Assembly: GCA_017547685.1 (NCBI GenBank)
Contig: JAFYPD010000017.1
Coordinates: 1 to 50,583, forward strand
Direction: 5' to 3'
Length of the DNA: 50,583 nucleotides
From: Peptococcaceae bacterium
GTDB lineage: Bacteria; Bacillota; Peptococcia; Peptococcales; Peptococcaceae
The notes below the pieces were generated by a model. That model was not told the origin of the DNA and searched no databases. It saw only the letters and a list, made by a program, of their open reading frames with translations. The translations under genes were made by a program, and so were the position numbers. Position 1 is the stretch's first letter; every line of letters begins with the position of its first letter. Shown piece by piece: positions 15,675 through 23,487 of the stretch.

Positions 15675-16154
15675 CTACTTATGATACGGCTCCCCTTTGA
15701 TAATACGGTAGCTGCGATATAACTGCTCCACTAAAATCAGCCGCATCAACTGATGGGGAAATGTCATCTTTGAAAAAGATAATAACAAATCTGCCTGTTT
15801 TAAAATGCTGTCATCCAGCCCCAGCGAGCCGCCAATCACCATCGTCACATGGCTTTTTCCGCTCAGCCCCAGTTGTTCGATTTTTTCAGCCAGCTGCTCC
15901 GAGGTAAACATTTTTCCTTCAATGGCCAGGGCAATCAGGTAGGTATCCTCTTTGATGTACTTCTGAATCCGCTGCGCCTCTTTCGCTTTAATCTGCAATT
16001 CCTCCGCATCCGATGCATTGTCCGGCGTCTGCTCGTCCGCCACTTCCACAATCTCCACCGCAGCATAACGCTGCAGCCGTTTCAGGTATTCCGCAATGCC
16101 ATCTTTCAAATATTTTTCCTTCAGTTTCCCTACCGTAATAATCTGAAATTTCAA
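15675..16154 (-). CDS. rlmH: 23S rRNA (pseudouridine-1915 N3)-methyltransferase
   Basis: RlmH is a SPOUT methyltransferase that acts on assembled 70S ribosomes using SAM. I place the start at TTG 16154-16152. SD GAGGTGA is then about 5-8 nt away and the product is 159 residues beginning MKFQIITVGKLKEKYL, the normal length and N-terminus. The ATG two codons earlier would sit only 2 nt from the SD. The C-terminal knot motif (VMVIGGSLGL, then FSKMTFPHQLMRLILVEQLYR) is complete, ending GEPYHK as in the family. Confidence 0.93.
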   Translation of the reverse strand: MKFQIITVGKLKEKYLKDGIAEYLKRLQRYAAVEIVEVADEQTPDNASDAEELQIKAKEAQRIQKYIKEDTYLIALAIEGKMFTSEQLAEKIEQLGLSGKSHVTMVIGGSLGLDDSILKQADLLLSFSKMTFPHQLMRLILVEQLYRSYRIIKGEPYHK

Positions 16155-16287
16155 ACGCATTCACCTCATCCGCATAAAAATTTCTCACATAACATCTACC
16201 CATATTAGTATTATATGATATCAGCCCTCTAACGGCAAACATTTGTTCTATTCAGTAAACACTGTTTGCTGAAGTTATTCTCTTCTA

Positions 16288-16315
16288 TAAAAAATAGACG
16301 CAAAAACTGCGTCTA
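16288..16315 (-). terminator. Terminator of the dnaX-ybaB-recR unit
   Basis: On the minus strand TAGACGCA-GTTTT-TGCGTCTA is followed by TTTTTT. It lies 244 nt beyond the recR stop, after a palindromic element. Confidence 0.85.
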
Positions 16316-16440
16316 AAATGATATTTACAATGCATTTGCAGAAATATCGGGACATCTCCGGCGCAGAAGTGCGCGCCAGTGAGGCCCTACTTTTTCTGTC
16401 AGAACACGGGAATTATTTTCTTGCAAAATGTTCAGGACGC
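16316..16440 (-). other. Gene-free stretch with a 40-codon open remnant
   Basis: On the minus strand one frame stays open for about 40 codons (…LTEKVGPHWRALLRRRCPD…) and stops just before the terminator. There is no start codon or SD of its own. A short GGCGC/GCGCC hairpin lies at about 16361-16378. It could be a gene remnant or part of a larger repeat. Confidence 0.25.
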
Positions 16441-16445
16441 AGGAA

Positions 16446-16542
16446 TTTTTTTGTTTGACCAGGCGGCTTTCAAATTTGTGACGCGACGCGTACTAGTGGT
16501 ACGCGAGCAAGCGAATTTGAAAACAACGCAGTCAAACAGAAA
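16446..16542 (-). repeat. Nested palindromic element, copy B
   Basis: About 17 nt after the recR stop. Outer stem TGTTTGAC/GTCAAACA, conserved bulge strands GGCGGC and AACAACGCA, middle stem TTTCAAATT/AATTTGAAA, inner hairpin GCGTAC-TAGTG-GTACGC (16488-16504). The stems differ from copies A and C but pair perfectly. Confidence 0.8.
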
Positions 16543-16558
16543 AATAACAAGCCCTGCC

Positions 16559-17161
16559 TTAGATTTCCCAGCGCCCCTCAAACGCCCGTGCCAACGTCAC
16601 CTCATCGGCATACTGAATATCGCCGCCCACCGGCAGCCCCTGGGCAATACGAGTCACTTTCATGCCAAGCGGTTTCAGCAGATTACTGAGATACATGGCG
16701 GTGGCCTCCCCTTCAATGCTGGTGTTGGTTGCTATGATAACTTCCTCGGCAGGATGTTCCTGCAAACGCTGAAGAAGTTCTTTCACCTTGAGCTGTTCCG
16801 GACCAATCCCGTCCATCGGAGAGATGGCACCGTGCAGTACATGATACAGCCCGTGAAACTGATTGGCTCTTTCCAGCGCCAGCACATCGCGGGCATCCTC
16901 CACCACACAGATAACAGAACTGTCTCTGTTCGGATTCCCGCAAATCGGGCATAAGTCCTGATCGGTCAGATTATAGCAGAGTCTACAGTAGCGTATTTTC
17001 TCTTTCGCCTCGATGATGGCCGCTGCCAGAAGCCGCGCCTCTTTTTCCGGCTGTTTCAGAATATGAAACGCCAGACGCTGTGCCGACTTGCGGCCGATAC
17101 CAGGCAATTTCGCAAGCTGATCCACCAGATTCCCCAGCGCATCAGAATAACCGCTGCTCAT
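16559..17161 (-). CDS. recR: Recombination mediator RecR
   Basis: RecR works with RecF and RecO to load RecA at gaps. The 200-residue protein has an N-terminal helix-hairpin-helix ([15 protein letters not shown]), a zinc finger with C59, C62, C71 and C74, and a Toprim domain from about 82 ([10 protein letters not shown]). The ATG overlaps the ybaB stop by one base (TAATG), so translation is coupled. This is the standard dnaX-ybaB-recR order. Confidence 0.97.
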   Translation of the reverse strand: MSSGYSDALGNLVDQLAKLPGIGRKSAQRLAFHILKQPEKEARLLAAAIIEAKEKIRYCRLCYNLTDQDLCPICGNPNRDSSVICVVEDARDVLALERANQFHGLYHVLHGAISPMDGIGPEQLKVKELLQRLQEHPAEEVIIATNTSIEGEATAMYLSNLLKPLGMKVTRIAQGLPVGGDIQYADEVTLARAFEGRWEI

Positions 17162-17487
17162 TAGAACATACCGCCCATGCCGCCCGGCATTTTAATCCCG
17201 GCAGTTAATTTACCCATTTCTGTGTTTACCATATCCTGTGCTTTGCGCAGCGCTTCGTTTACAGCAGCCATCACCAAGTCCTGCACCATTTCCGGATCGT
17301 CCGGATCCAGTACTTCCGGTTTGATTTCTACAGACAGCACTTCATTAGAGCCATTTACAACCACTTTTACAACACCGCCGCCAGCAGTTGCTTCCACTGG
17401 AGTCTGTGCCAGTTCCTCCTGTAATTTAGCCATTTTTGCCTGCATCTGCTGCATCTGTTTCATCATTTTCTGCATATTTGCACCCAT
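17161..17487 (-). CDS. ybaB: YbaB/EbfC nucleoid-associated protein
   Basis: A small dimeric DNA-binding protein, 108 residues. The N-terminal methionine/glutamine-rich coiled coil ([20 protein letters not shown]) is typical, followed by [16 protein letters not shown] and a G/M-rich tail. Its partnership with DnaX and RecR suggests a role in replication or repair. SD AAGGAGG lies 9-10 nt before the ATG. A palindromic element fills the gap to dnaX upstream. Confidence 0.94.
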   Translation of the reverse strand: MGANMQKMMKQMQQMQAKMAKLQEELAQTPVEATAGGGVVKVVVNGSNEVLSVEIKPEVLDPDDPEMVQDLVMAAVNEALRKAQDMVNTEMGKLTAGIKMPGGMGGMF

Positions 17488-17562
17488 TTTAAAAATCCTC
17501 CTTAAGGTTTTGATTCATTATATTTTTAATTTAATATCATACCGCACCATAAGGCGCAGAAA

Positions 17563-17664
17563 AATTTTCGCAGAACAAGGCGGCTTTTGATTTTTTGAGC
17601 GACGCGTACTAAACGTACGCAAGGCGAAAAAAATCAAAAACAACGCAGTTATGCGGAAATTTAG
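17563..17664 (-). repeat. Nested palindromic element, copy C
   Basis: Lies between the dnaX stop (7 nt away) and ybaB. Outer stem AAATTTTCGCA/TGCGGAAATTT, conserved bulge strands GGCGGC and AACAACGCAG, 12-bp middle stem TTTTGATTTTTT/AAAAAATCAAAA, inner hairpin GCGTAC-TAAAC-GTACGC (17604-17620). Confidence 0.8.
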
Positions 17665-17670
17665 CAAGCC

Positions 17671-19197
17671 TCATACGATTTCGATTGGGACATCCCCAAA
17701 TAACTTCCTCGCCTCATCCACCAGCGTCAATTCCTGCTTAATGTAACCATCTTCATTTTCCAGCTCCACAGTCACTTTCACAGGCTGACCGGTCAGCTGG
17801 CTTACCACCTGGCTGATTAACCGGAGGTTTTCCTCCTGGTTCACCATATTATGATGGAATTTATACTGTAACCCAAACCGCAGAATCAGTTCTCCATTTT
17901 TGAACGATGCCGGTTTCACGTCATTTAGAAAGGCATGTAATTTAATGCTCTTTCCTTTAATCTGTGCCATCACTTCAGACCACTGCTGCAGCAGTTCTTC
18001 GCTGGCAATCAGTTTCTGCACCGGTCTGGTTTCCGGTTTCTCCACATCTGCGGGCGATGTTTTTGCAGGTTTCCCGGCTGCAGTCTGTACCGGCTGGCTG
18101 ACAGCAGGCTCTAAACCCTGAATCATCAAATCAACAAAAGCAGCCTCTAATAAAATCTGCGGCTGATTGGAATATCGCAAGTCTTTTTCTGCTGCGGTCA
18201 GCCGATTAATCATACGGCCTAAAAATTCCACCGGCAATGCACTTGCCTGTTCCCGCGCTTTGCCGATGCTGTCCGGCGAAAGTTCCACCAGCTGTTCCTT
18301 TGGCGCAACTTTCAAAAGCAGCAGCTGTCTGCAATACTGAATGCAGTCCCGCAGAATCTGTTTGATATCTTTCCCCTGCTGAATAAAATCGTTGAGTGAT
18401 AAAAACATCCGGCTGTAATCCTTCTGTATCACTGTATCCACCAGCGATGCGGTCGCTTCTTCGCTGACTGTGCCCAGCACCATTTCCACATGCTCCAGTT
18501 CAATTCTATCACCGGCAAAGGCAATGCACTGATCCAGTACGCTGATGGCATCACGCATACCGCCTGCTGCCTTGCGTGCAATGGCATTCAGCGCATCCTC
18601 AGAAATCGATACGCCTTCCTCCTGCACAATATCCGCCAGATGATTTCCAATCTCCGCGGTGTTAATCTTGCGGAAATCAAACCGCTGGCAGCGGGATAAA
18701 ATGGTCAGTGGAATTTTCTGCGGCTCTGTGGTAGCCAGAATAAACAGCACATGAGCCGGAGGCTCCTCCAGCGTTTTTAACAGGGCATTGAACGCCTCGT
18801 TGGTCAGCATGTGCACTTCGTCGATAATATACACTTTACGCTTGCCCTGCGACGGTGCAAACCGCACCTTGTCACGCAAATCACGGATTTCATCAATCCC
18901 GCGGTTGCTGGCAGCATCAATTTCCAGTACATCCAAAAAACTTTCCTCGTTGATTGCCTTGCAGCTGGCGCACTGGTTACACGGCTCCCCGTTCTGCAAA
19001 TCCAGGCAGTTCACCGCCTTGGCCAGAATCTTCGCGGAACTGGTCTTCCCCGTTCCGCGAGGCCCGCAGAACAGATAGGCATGGGCCAGACGCTCTGTTA
19101 CAATGGCATTTTTCAGTGTTGTGCTGATATGATCCTGCCCCCGCACCTCTGAAAAAGTCTGGGGCCGAAACACACGATACAGGGCACGATAGCTCAT
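17671..19197 (-). CDS. dnaX: DNA polymerase III subunit gamma/tau
   Basis: The clamp-loader ATPase. In the 508 residues: Walker A GPRGTGKT (45-52), zinc ligands C64, C73, C76 and C79, Walker B IIDEVH (about 124-129), a sensor region TILSRCQRFDF, then a variable proline- and alanine-rich linker and a C-terminal polymerase-contact domain. I see no slippery run that would make a shorter gamma form. SD AAAGGAG lies 11 nt before the ATG. It heads the dnaX-ybaB-recR transcript. Confidence 0.96.
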   Translation of the reverse strand: MSYRALYRVFRPQTFSEVRGQDHISTTLKNAIVTERLAHAYLFCGPRGTGKTSSAKILAKAVNCLDLQNGEPCNQCASCKAINEESFLDVLEIDAASNRGIDEIRDLRDKVRFAPSQGKRKVYIIDEVHMLTNEAFNALLKTLEEPPAHVLFILATTEPQKIPLTILSRCQRFDFRKINTAEIGNHLADIVQEEGVSISEDALNAIARKAAGGMRDAISVLDQCIAFAGDRIELEHVEMVLGTVSEEATASLVDTVIQKDYSRMFLSLNDFIQQGKDIKQILRDCIQYCRQLLLLKVAPKEQLVELSPDSIGKAREQASALPVEFLGRMINRLTAAEKDLRYSNQPQILLEAAFVDLMIQGLEPAVSQPVQTAAGKPAKTSPADVEKPETRPVQKLIASEELLQQWSEVMAQIKGKSIKLHAFLNDVKPASFKNGELILRFGLQYKFHHNMVNQEENLRLISQVVSQLTGQPVKVTVELENEDGYIKQELTLVDEARKLFGDVPIEIV

Positions 19198-19236
19198 AAC
19201 TGCACCGCTCTCCTTTAAGATTTACTCGTAATGTTT

Positions 19237-19266
19237 ATTATACCATGCAGACCGGAAAAGAAACAA
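19237..19266 (-). promoter_or_regulatory. dnaX: dnaX promoter
   Basis: On the minus strand TTGTTT (19266-19261), 18 bp, TATAAT (19242-19237), about 33 nt before the SD. Confidence 0.65.
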
Positions 19267-19347
19267 GTCCGCAACGGTCTGAAAAGCCAATCTTCTTATA
19301 CTCGTGTGAACCTGTACCAGACACAGGATTTTTTCTTTTTGAGCAGT

Positions 19348-20850
19348 CTACAGCAGCGGCGAGAATAAACGGCAGAACGACTCTATCATCTTTCTCCCGA
19401 ATCCTTTCTTCTGGAACTCCTCCACCGTCACACGGCGGGAATTCTTCAAATCCTGTTCAAACATCTGATACAGCTGGTTGACTGTTTTATTATCATAAAT
19501 AAATGCATTGATTTCCGAGTTAATCATAAAGCTGCGGATATCGATATTGGCGGTACCTACCGATGCAATCTCATGGTCAACCAGTACCACTTTGGAATGC
19601 ATAAAAGAAGGCCTCGGCTGTCTGTCGTAAAAATATACCTCTGCGCCAAGGCTGGTTATCTGCTCCAGATAGGATAGCGACGCATGATATACAGTAAAAT
19701 GGTCCGCAATGCCCGGAAAAATAATTTTAATATCCACTCCAGACATGGATGCCGTTTTCAGCGCGGTCAGCAATGCTTCGTCCGGTACAAAGTAGGGGGT
19801 TTCAATGTAAATGGTTTCTCTCGCCTGCGCAATGGCATAAAAATAAGCTTCGTAAATGGTTTCATTTTCTGAGTCAGCACCGGATGTAGCAATCTGAACA
19901 ATGCTGCTGCCCTGAACCTGCTCCAGCGGCGGAAAATAGCGGGAATCCAGCAATTTTCGTTCGGTTAATGTCAGCCAGTCGGTGATAAATACGGTCTGCA
20001 GGCTGTACACAGCCGAACCCTCTAACCGCAGATGGGTATCACGCCAGTAACCGAATTTTCTGCTGCCGTGCACATATTCATCACCGATATTCAGGCCGCC
20101 CACATAACCGATTCTGCCGTCAATCACACAGATTTTACGGTGATTGCGGTAATTTAACTTGCGATGGATATAAGGGAACCGCGCCTGCACATAAGTTTTT
20201 GCTTCCACACCGGCAGCGCGCAGCCCGTGCATAAACATCGGATTCAGATACAGCCGCCAGGAGCCGATATCATCGTACAGAATACGCACCTCCACACCCT
20301 GCTGCGCTTTTTCAATCAGTACATCCCGCAGGCCTCTCGCCAGCTCTCCGTCTTTGATAATAAAATACTCCATATGAATGTGGTCTTGAGCATTACGCAT
20401 ATCCTCCAGCATCTGCGCAAATTTATCCCGGCCATCCGTGTAGATATCTACCTTGTTGGACACAGTGATAGGCGCTGTACCGGAACGCATCACCAGCTGC
20501 ATAATGCTTTTGTCCAGCACATCATAATACATATTGTTCTGCTCTGCCAGCTTGTTCAGCGTTTCCACATTCTCCGGATGAAACGCTTCTTTCGCTTCTT
20601 CCGAATCCAGAAACTCCTGCACGGTTTTCCTGCGGCGGCTCCATTTTCGCCCGCGCAGATTTTCACCGAATAATAAATAAAATACAATGCCGAGTACCGG
20701 CACCATAAACAGTACCAGTAACCAGCATAACGTCCGGACCGGGTCCCGTTTTTCCAGAGAAATGACCATGGCAATCCCCAGCGCTACCGATACAATCCAC
20801 CAGGACGATTGAAAAATAAACGAGTAATGTTCCATAAAAAATTCCAGCAT
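19348..20850 (-). CDS. cls: Cardiolipin synthase (phospholipase D type)
   Basis: Cls joins two phosphatidylglycerol molecules into cardiolipin at the membrane. With the start at 20850 (SD AAGGAGG 7 nt upstream; the ORF could extend six codons) the protein has 500 residues. It has two N-terminal transmembrane helices and two HKD motifs: HRKICVID (237-244) and HSKVVLVD (418-425), each followed by the GG/GTxN box. Both catalytic sites are intact. It is a single gene on the minus strand. Confidence 0.95.
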   Translation of the reverse strand: MLEFFMEHYSFIFQSSWWIVSVALGIAMVISLEKRDPVRTLCWLLVLFMVPVLGIVFYLLFGENLRGRKWSRRRKTVQEFLDSEEAKEAFHPENVETLNKLAEQNNMYYDVLDKSIMQLVMRSGTAPITVSNKVDIYTDGRDKFAQMLEDMRNAQDHIHMEYFIIKDGELARGLRDVLIEKAQQGVEVRILYDDIGSWRLYLNPMFMHGLRAAGVEAKTYVQARFPYIHRKLNYRNHRKICVIDGRIGYVGGLNIGDEYVHGSRKFGYWRDTHLRLEGSAVYSLQTVFITDWLTLTERKLLDSRYFPPLEQVQGSSIVQIATSGADSENETIYEAYFYAIAQARETIYIETPYFVPDEALLTALKTASMSGVDIKIIFPGIADHFTVYHASLSYLEQITSLGAEVYFYDRQPRPSFMHSKVVLVDHEIASVGTANIDIRSFMINSEINAFIYDNKTVNQLYQMFEQDLKNSRRVTVEEFQKKGFGRKMIESFCRLFSPLL

Positions 20851-20948
20851 GCCACAGCCTCCTTTCAACGATGTTGCGGACTATTTCATATTATTCCTGT
20901 CATATTTCTTTATTATAGCACGATTCTCTCCCGGCGGGAAAATTTTTC

Positions 20949-20977
20949 TTTGTTGCGCATACGGAATGGGTTATAAT
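20949..20977 (+). promoter_or_regulatory. rnmV-rsmA promoter
   Basis: TTTGTT (20949-20954), 17 bp, TATAAT (20972-20977). Confidence 0.65.
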
Positions 20978-21021
20978 AAAACAGAAAGTAAACTATACGT
21001 AGAAAGGATTCTCGCATTTCT

Positions 21022-21558
21022 ATGAAACCAAAAATCAAAGAAGTCATCGTGGTGGAAGGCAAAGACGATGTCAGCGCCCTGCGCAAAGCCGTAGAAGCTG
21101 ATATTTTAATCACAACAGGTCTTGGACTGAGACCGGAGAAAATAGAAGAAATCAGAATACTGGCAGAACGCCGCGGTGTGATTGTATTCACCGACCCGGA
21201 CTTTCCCGGCGGCAAAATCCGCCACATTTTAAAAAACAAAGTGCCAGGCTGCAAACACGCCTACATTACAAAAGAAGAAGGTCGCTGCCCCAAAACCGGC
21301 AAATTCGGCGTGGAATATGCATCACCGGAAGCAATTCTGCGCGCATTGAAAGCTGCCAAGGCGGAACAGCAGCAGTATGATATTTTATACGATTTAAACG
21401 ATTTAGTGCAGTGGGGCTTATCCGGCCTGCCGGACAGCGCCCGGCGCCGCGCAGAATTGTGCGACAGGTTATCCATCGGCCACTGCAACGCCAAACAGCT
21501 GGTGAAAAAGCTGAACAGCTACCAAATCCCCCGGGAAGAAATCGAGGCGATGTTATGA
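21022..21558 (+). CDS. rnmV: Ribonuclease M5
   Basis: RNase M5 trims 5S rRNA precursors. The 178-residue protein starts with a Toprim domain: VVEGKDD (9-15) and FTDPDFPGGKIR (metal-binding DPD), then the family tail (EYASPEAI, LSIGHCNAKQLVKKLN). An SD-like AAAGGA is 13 nt from the ATG, rather far, but no better start exists. The gene overlaps rsmA by ATGA, the usual Bacillota pairing. Confidence 0.95.
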   Translation: MKPKIKEVIVVEGKDDVSALRKAVEADILITTGLGLRPEKIEEIRILAERRGVIVFTDPDFPGGKIRHILKNKVPGCKHAYITKEEGRCPKTGKFGVEYASPEAILRALKAAKAEQQQYDILYDLNDLVQWGLSGLPDSARRRAELCDRLSIGHCNAKQLVKKLNSYQIPREEIEAML

Positions 21559-22397
21559 ATTTGAGAGATACTTTACAAAAACATAATTTTAAATTCAAGA
21601 AAAAATTCGGGCAGAACTTTATCACCGACGGCAATCTGCTGCAGAAAATTGTAGATGCCGGTGACGTTGGCCCGGATGACGTGGTTATTGAAGTCGGTCC
21701 CGGTGCTGCCACTTTAACAAAAGCACTGGCACAGCGGGCAAAAGCAGTCATTGCTATCGAGATTGACCACGACCTGATTCCGATTATTGAAGAAACCATG
21801 GAAGAATTCAATAATTTTTATCTGGTGCAGGGTGATGCGCTGGAGCTGAATCTGGACGATTTGATTGTGGAAAAACTGGGCGCACCCCATCGCTACAAAG
21901 TAGTGGCCAACCTGCCGTATTATATCACCACACCGCTGGTGATGCATTTTCTGGAGCAAGGCTTCTCCATCGACCGCATTGTGATTATGGTGCAGAAAGA
22001 AGTGGCAGAACGCTTTGCTGCCCAGCCCGGCAAAAAAGATTACGGCGCCATCACAGTATCGCTGAACTATTATGGTTCCGTGCGCAACGCATTCACCGTG
22101 CCGCGCCATATGTTTACACCGCAGCCTGATGTAGACTCGGCCGTGGTGGATATCCAGCCGTGGGCGGAGAAGCCTCTGCAGGCCGATGACGAAGAATTCT
22201 TCCACCGCCTGGTGAAGGCAGCATTCGGCCAGCGCCGCAAAACATTAAACAACGCACTGAAAACATTACAACTGGACAGCGCACTGGTACAGTCCGCATT
22301 GGCCCAGTGTGCTATCGACGGCACCCGCCGCGGCGAAACACTGAGCGTTGCCGAGTTTGTGGCACTGAGCAATACGATTGCTGCTTTATTAAAATAA
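21555..22397 (+). CDS. rsmA: 16S rRNA A1518/A1519 dimethyltransferase
   Basis: RsmA (KsgA) dimethylates two adenines near the 3' end of 16S rRNA with SAM. The true start is the ATG of the ATGA overlap with rnmV. A longer open frame upstream lies entirely within rnmV and is not used. In the 280 residues: the SAM motif EVGPGAATLT (46-55) and catalytic NLPYYIT (119-125), with a complete C-terminal helical domain. A terminator follows directly. Confidence 0.96.
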   Translation: MNLRDTLQKHNFKFKKKFGQNFITDGNLLQKIVDAGDVGPDDVVIEVGPGAATLTKALAQRAKAVIAIEIDHDLIPIIEETMEEFNNFYLVQGDALELNLDDLIVEKLGAPHRYKVVANLPYYITTPLVMHFLEQGFSIDRIVIMVQKEVAERFAAQPGKKDYGAITVSLNYYGSVRNAFTVPRHMFTPQPDVDSAVVDIQPWAEKPLQADDEEFFHRLVKAAFGQRRKTLNNALKTLQLDSALVQSALAQCAIDGTRRGETLSVAEFVALSNTIAALLK

Positions 22398-22400
22398 GAT

Positions 22401-22443
22401 AAAGGGAATCCTGCGTTTTAATGCACGATTCCCTTTGTTTTTA
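22401..22443 (+). terminator. Terminator of rnmV-rsmA
   Basis: AAAGGGAATC/GATTCCCTTT stem followed by G and a T run. It lies between convergent rsmA and the LysR gene. Confidence 0.85.
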
Positions 22444-22447
22444 TCCG

Positions 22448-23356
22448 TTATTTTATTTTTTCCTGGAGTTTCCACAATAAAACCTGTTCCATTGGTTGCA
22501 TTTCTCCAGCATGATATACAACACCTAATTCACAGCTCCATTTTAAGTCCTGAACCATAATTGGTTTCAATAATTTCTGGTATTCCGCTGAATTCTGGTA
22601 AAGTCGATCCGGCAAAGAAGTAAATGCATTCTGCCGAACCAGATAACGAAGTCTTAATTGCTGGTTATTGATAATCTCAACATCTTTCTCATAGCCATAA
22701 GACTGCAATAATTGTTTGCTATGTTCTGCAACTACACCATTTCCGCCTGTAACATAAGAATATGGAATCACATCCTGCATATATACTTCTTTTTTCTCGT
22801 GCAACACATGATGAATACCTGCATAAAGCCTTACCTGATCCACGAACAGCGGCTGATATTCCAGCTTTCCTTCCTGAATTTGTTTTTGTATCGTTTTTTT
22901 GTCGGTGCTGTAAGTCATAATAACTCCTAAATTCAGTTCCTTATGCTCGACAGCTGCAATAATATCACTGCTGAATCCTTCACAGAATTGAAGTGTTACA
23001 TTTGGATACTGTTCATTAAAGTTCCAAAGTATCTGTGCAAAAATATCACTTCCCCAATATCTTGTGACCCCCAATGATATTTTTCCATTTACATTCGAAT
23101 TTATAAGCATTTGCTGATTGCGTATTCTTTCAACGCATTCCATAATTTGTTTCGCGTTTTGCAGAACTTGTTTCCCGGCTTCCGTAAACTCTACGCCACC
23201 TTTCGTGCGCCGAAGAATTGCATATCCCACTTCTTCTTCCAGTTCACGAATCGCTTTACTTACAGATGGCTGAGTGATAAACAATTTTTCCGCAACTTCT
23301 GAAAGGCTGTTGTAATTTTCCAGTGTCACAATCATTTCAAACTGATTTAATCGCAT
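22448..23356 (-). CDS. LysR-family transcriptional regulator
   Basis: The 302-residue protein has an N-terminal winged HTH (about 1-60; SEVAEKLFITQPSVSKAIRELEEEVG) and a periplasmic-binding-like effector domain from about 90. It lies 131 nt downstream of the SLC13 carrier on the same strand, so it closes the ferredoxin/flavoprotein/carrier unit. Most LysR genes are divergent from their target. A likely target is the palindromic T-N11-A box at 27066-27080 in front of that unit. The ligand is unknown; an organic anion taken up by the carrier is a reasonable guess. Confidence 0.9.
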   Translation of the reverse strand: MRLNQFEMIVTLENYNSLSEVAEKLFITQPSVSKAIRELEEEVGYAILRRTKGGVEFTEAGKQVLQNAKQIMECVERIRNQQMLINSNVNGKISLGVTRYWGSDIFAQILWNFNEQYPNVTLQFCEGFSSDIIAAVEHKELNLGVIMTYSTDKKTIQKQIQEGKLEYQPLFVDQVRLYAGIHHVLHEKKEVYMQDVIPYSYVTGGNGVVAEHSKQLLQSYGYEKDVEIINNQQLRLRYLVRQNAFTSLPDRLYQNSAEYQKLLKPIMVQDLKWSCELGVVYHAGEMQPMEQVLLWKLQEKIK

Positions 23357-23487
23357 ACCAAGCTCCTTTAAAGCATAGATAATCGCTCTGTACCTATATT
23401 TTCATCATACTAAAAACATCTTAAAAAGTCTATCAGAAAATAAATAAGTATTTTTGTAGAAATCAGTTTTTCAAAACACCTCTGATT

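Noticed and set aside
14734..16154. Horizontal transfer of the EamA transporter
   Set aside because: Spacing, SD strength and base composition look like the neighbouring rlmH gene, so there is no sequence sign of transfer.
17563..17664. Reading the palindromic repeats as integron attC sites
   Set aside because: They share the idea of conserved ends with variable stems, but the paired RYYYAAC and GTTRRRY core boxes are not present, no integrase is in the window, and the genes beside them are core housekeeping genes.
21411..21554. N-terminal extension of rsmA by 48 codons
   Set aside because: It lies wholly inside rnmV. The ATGA overlap start gives the normal RsmA N-terminus and length.
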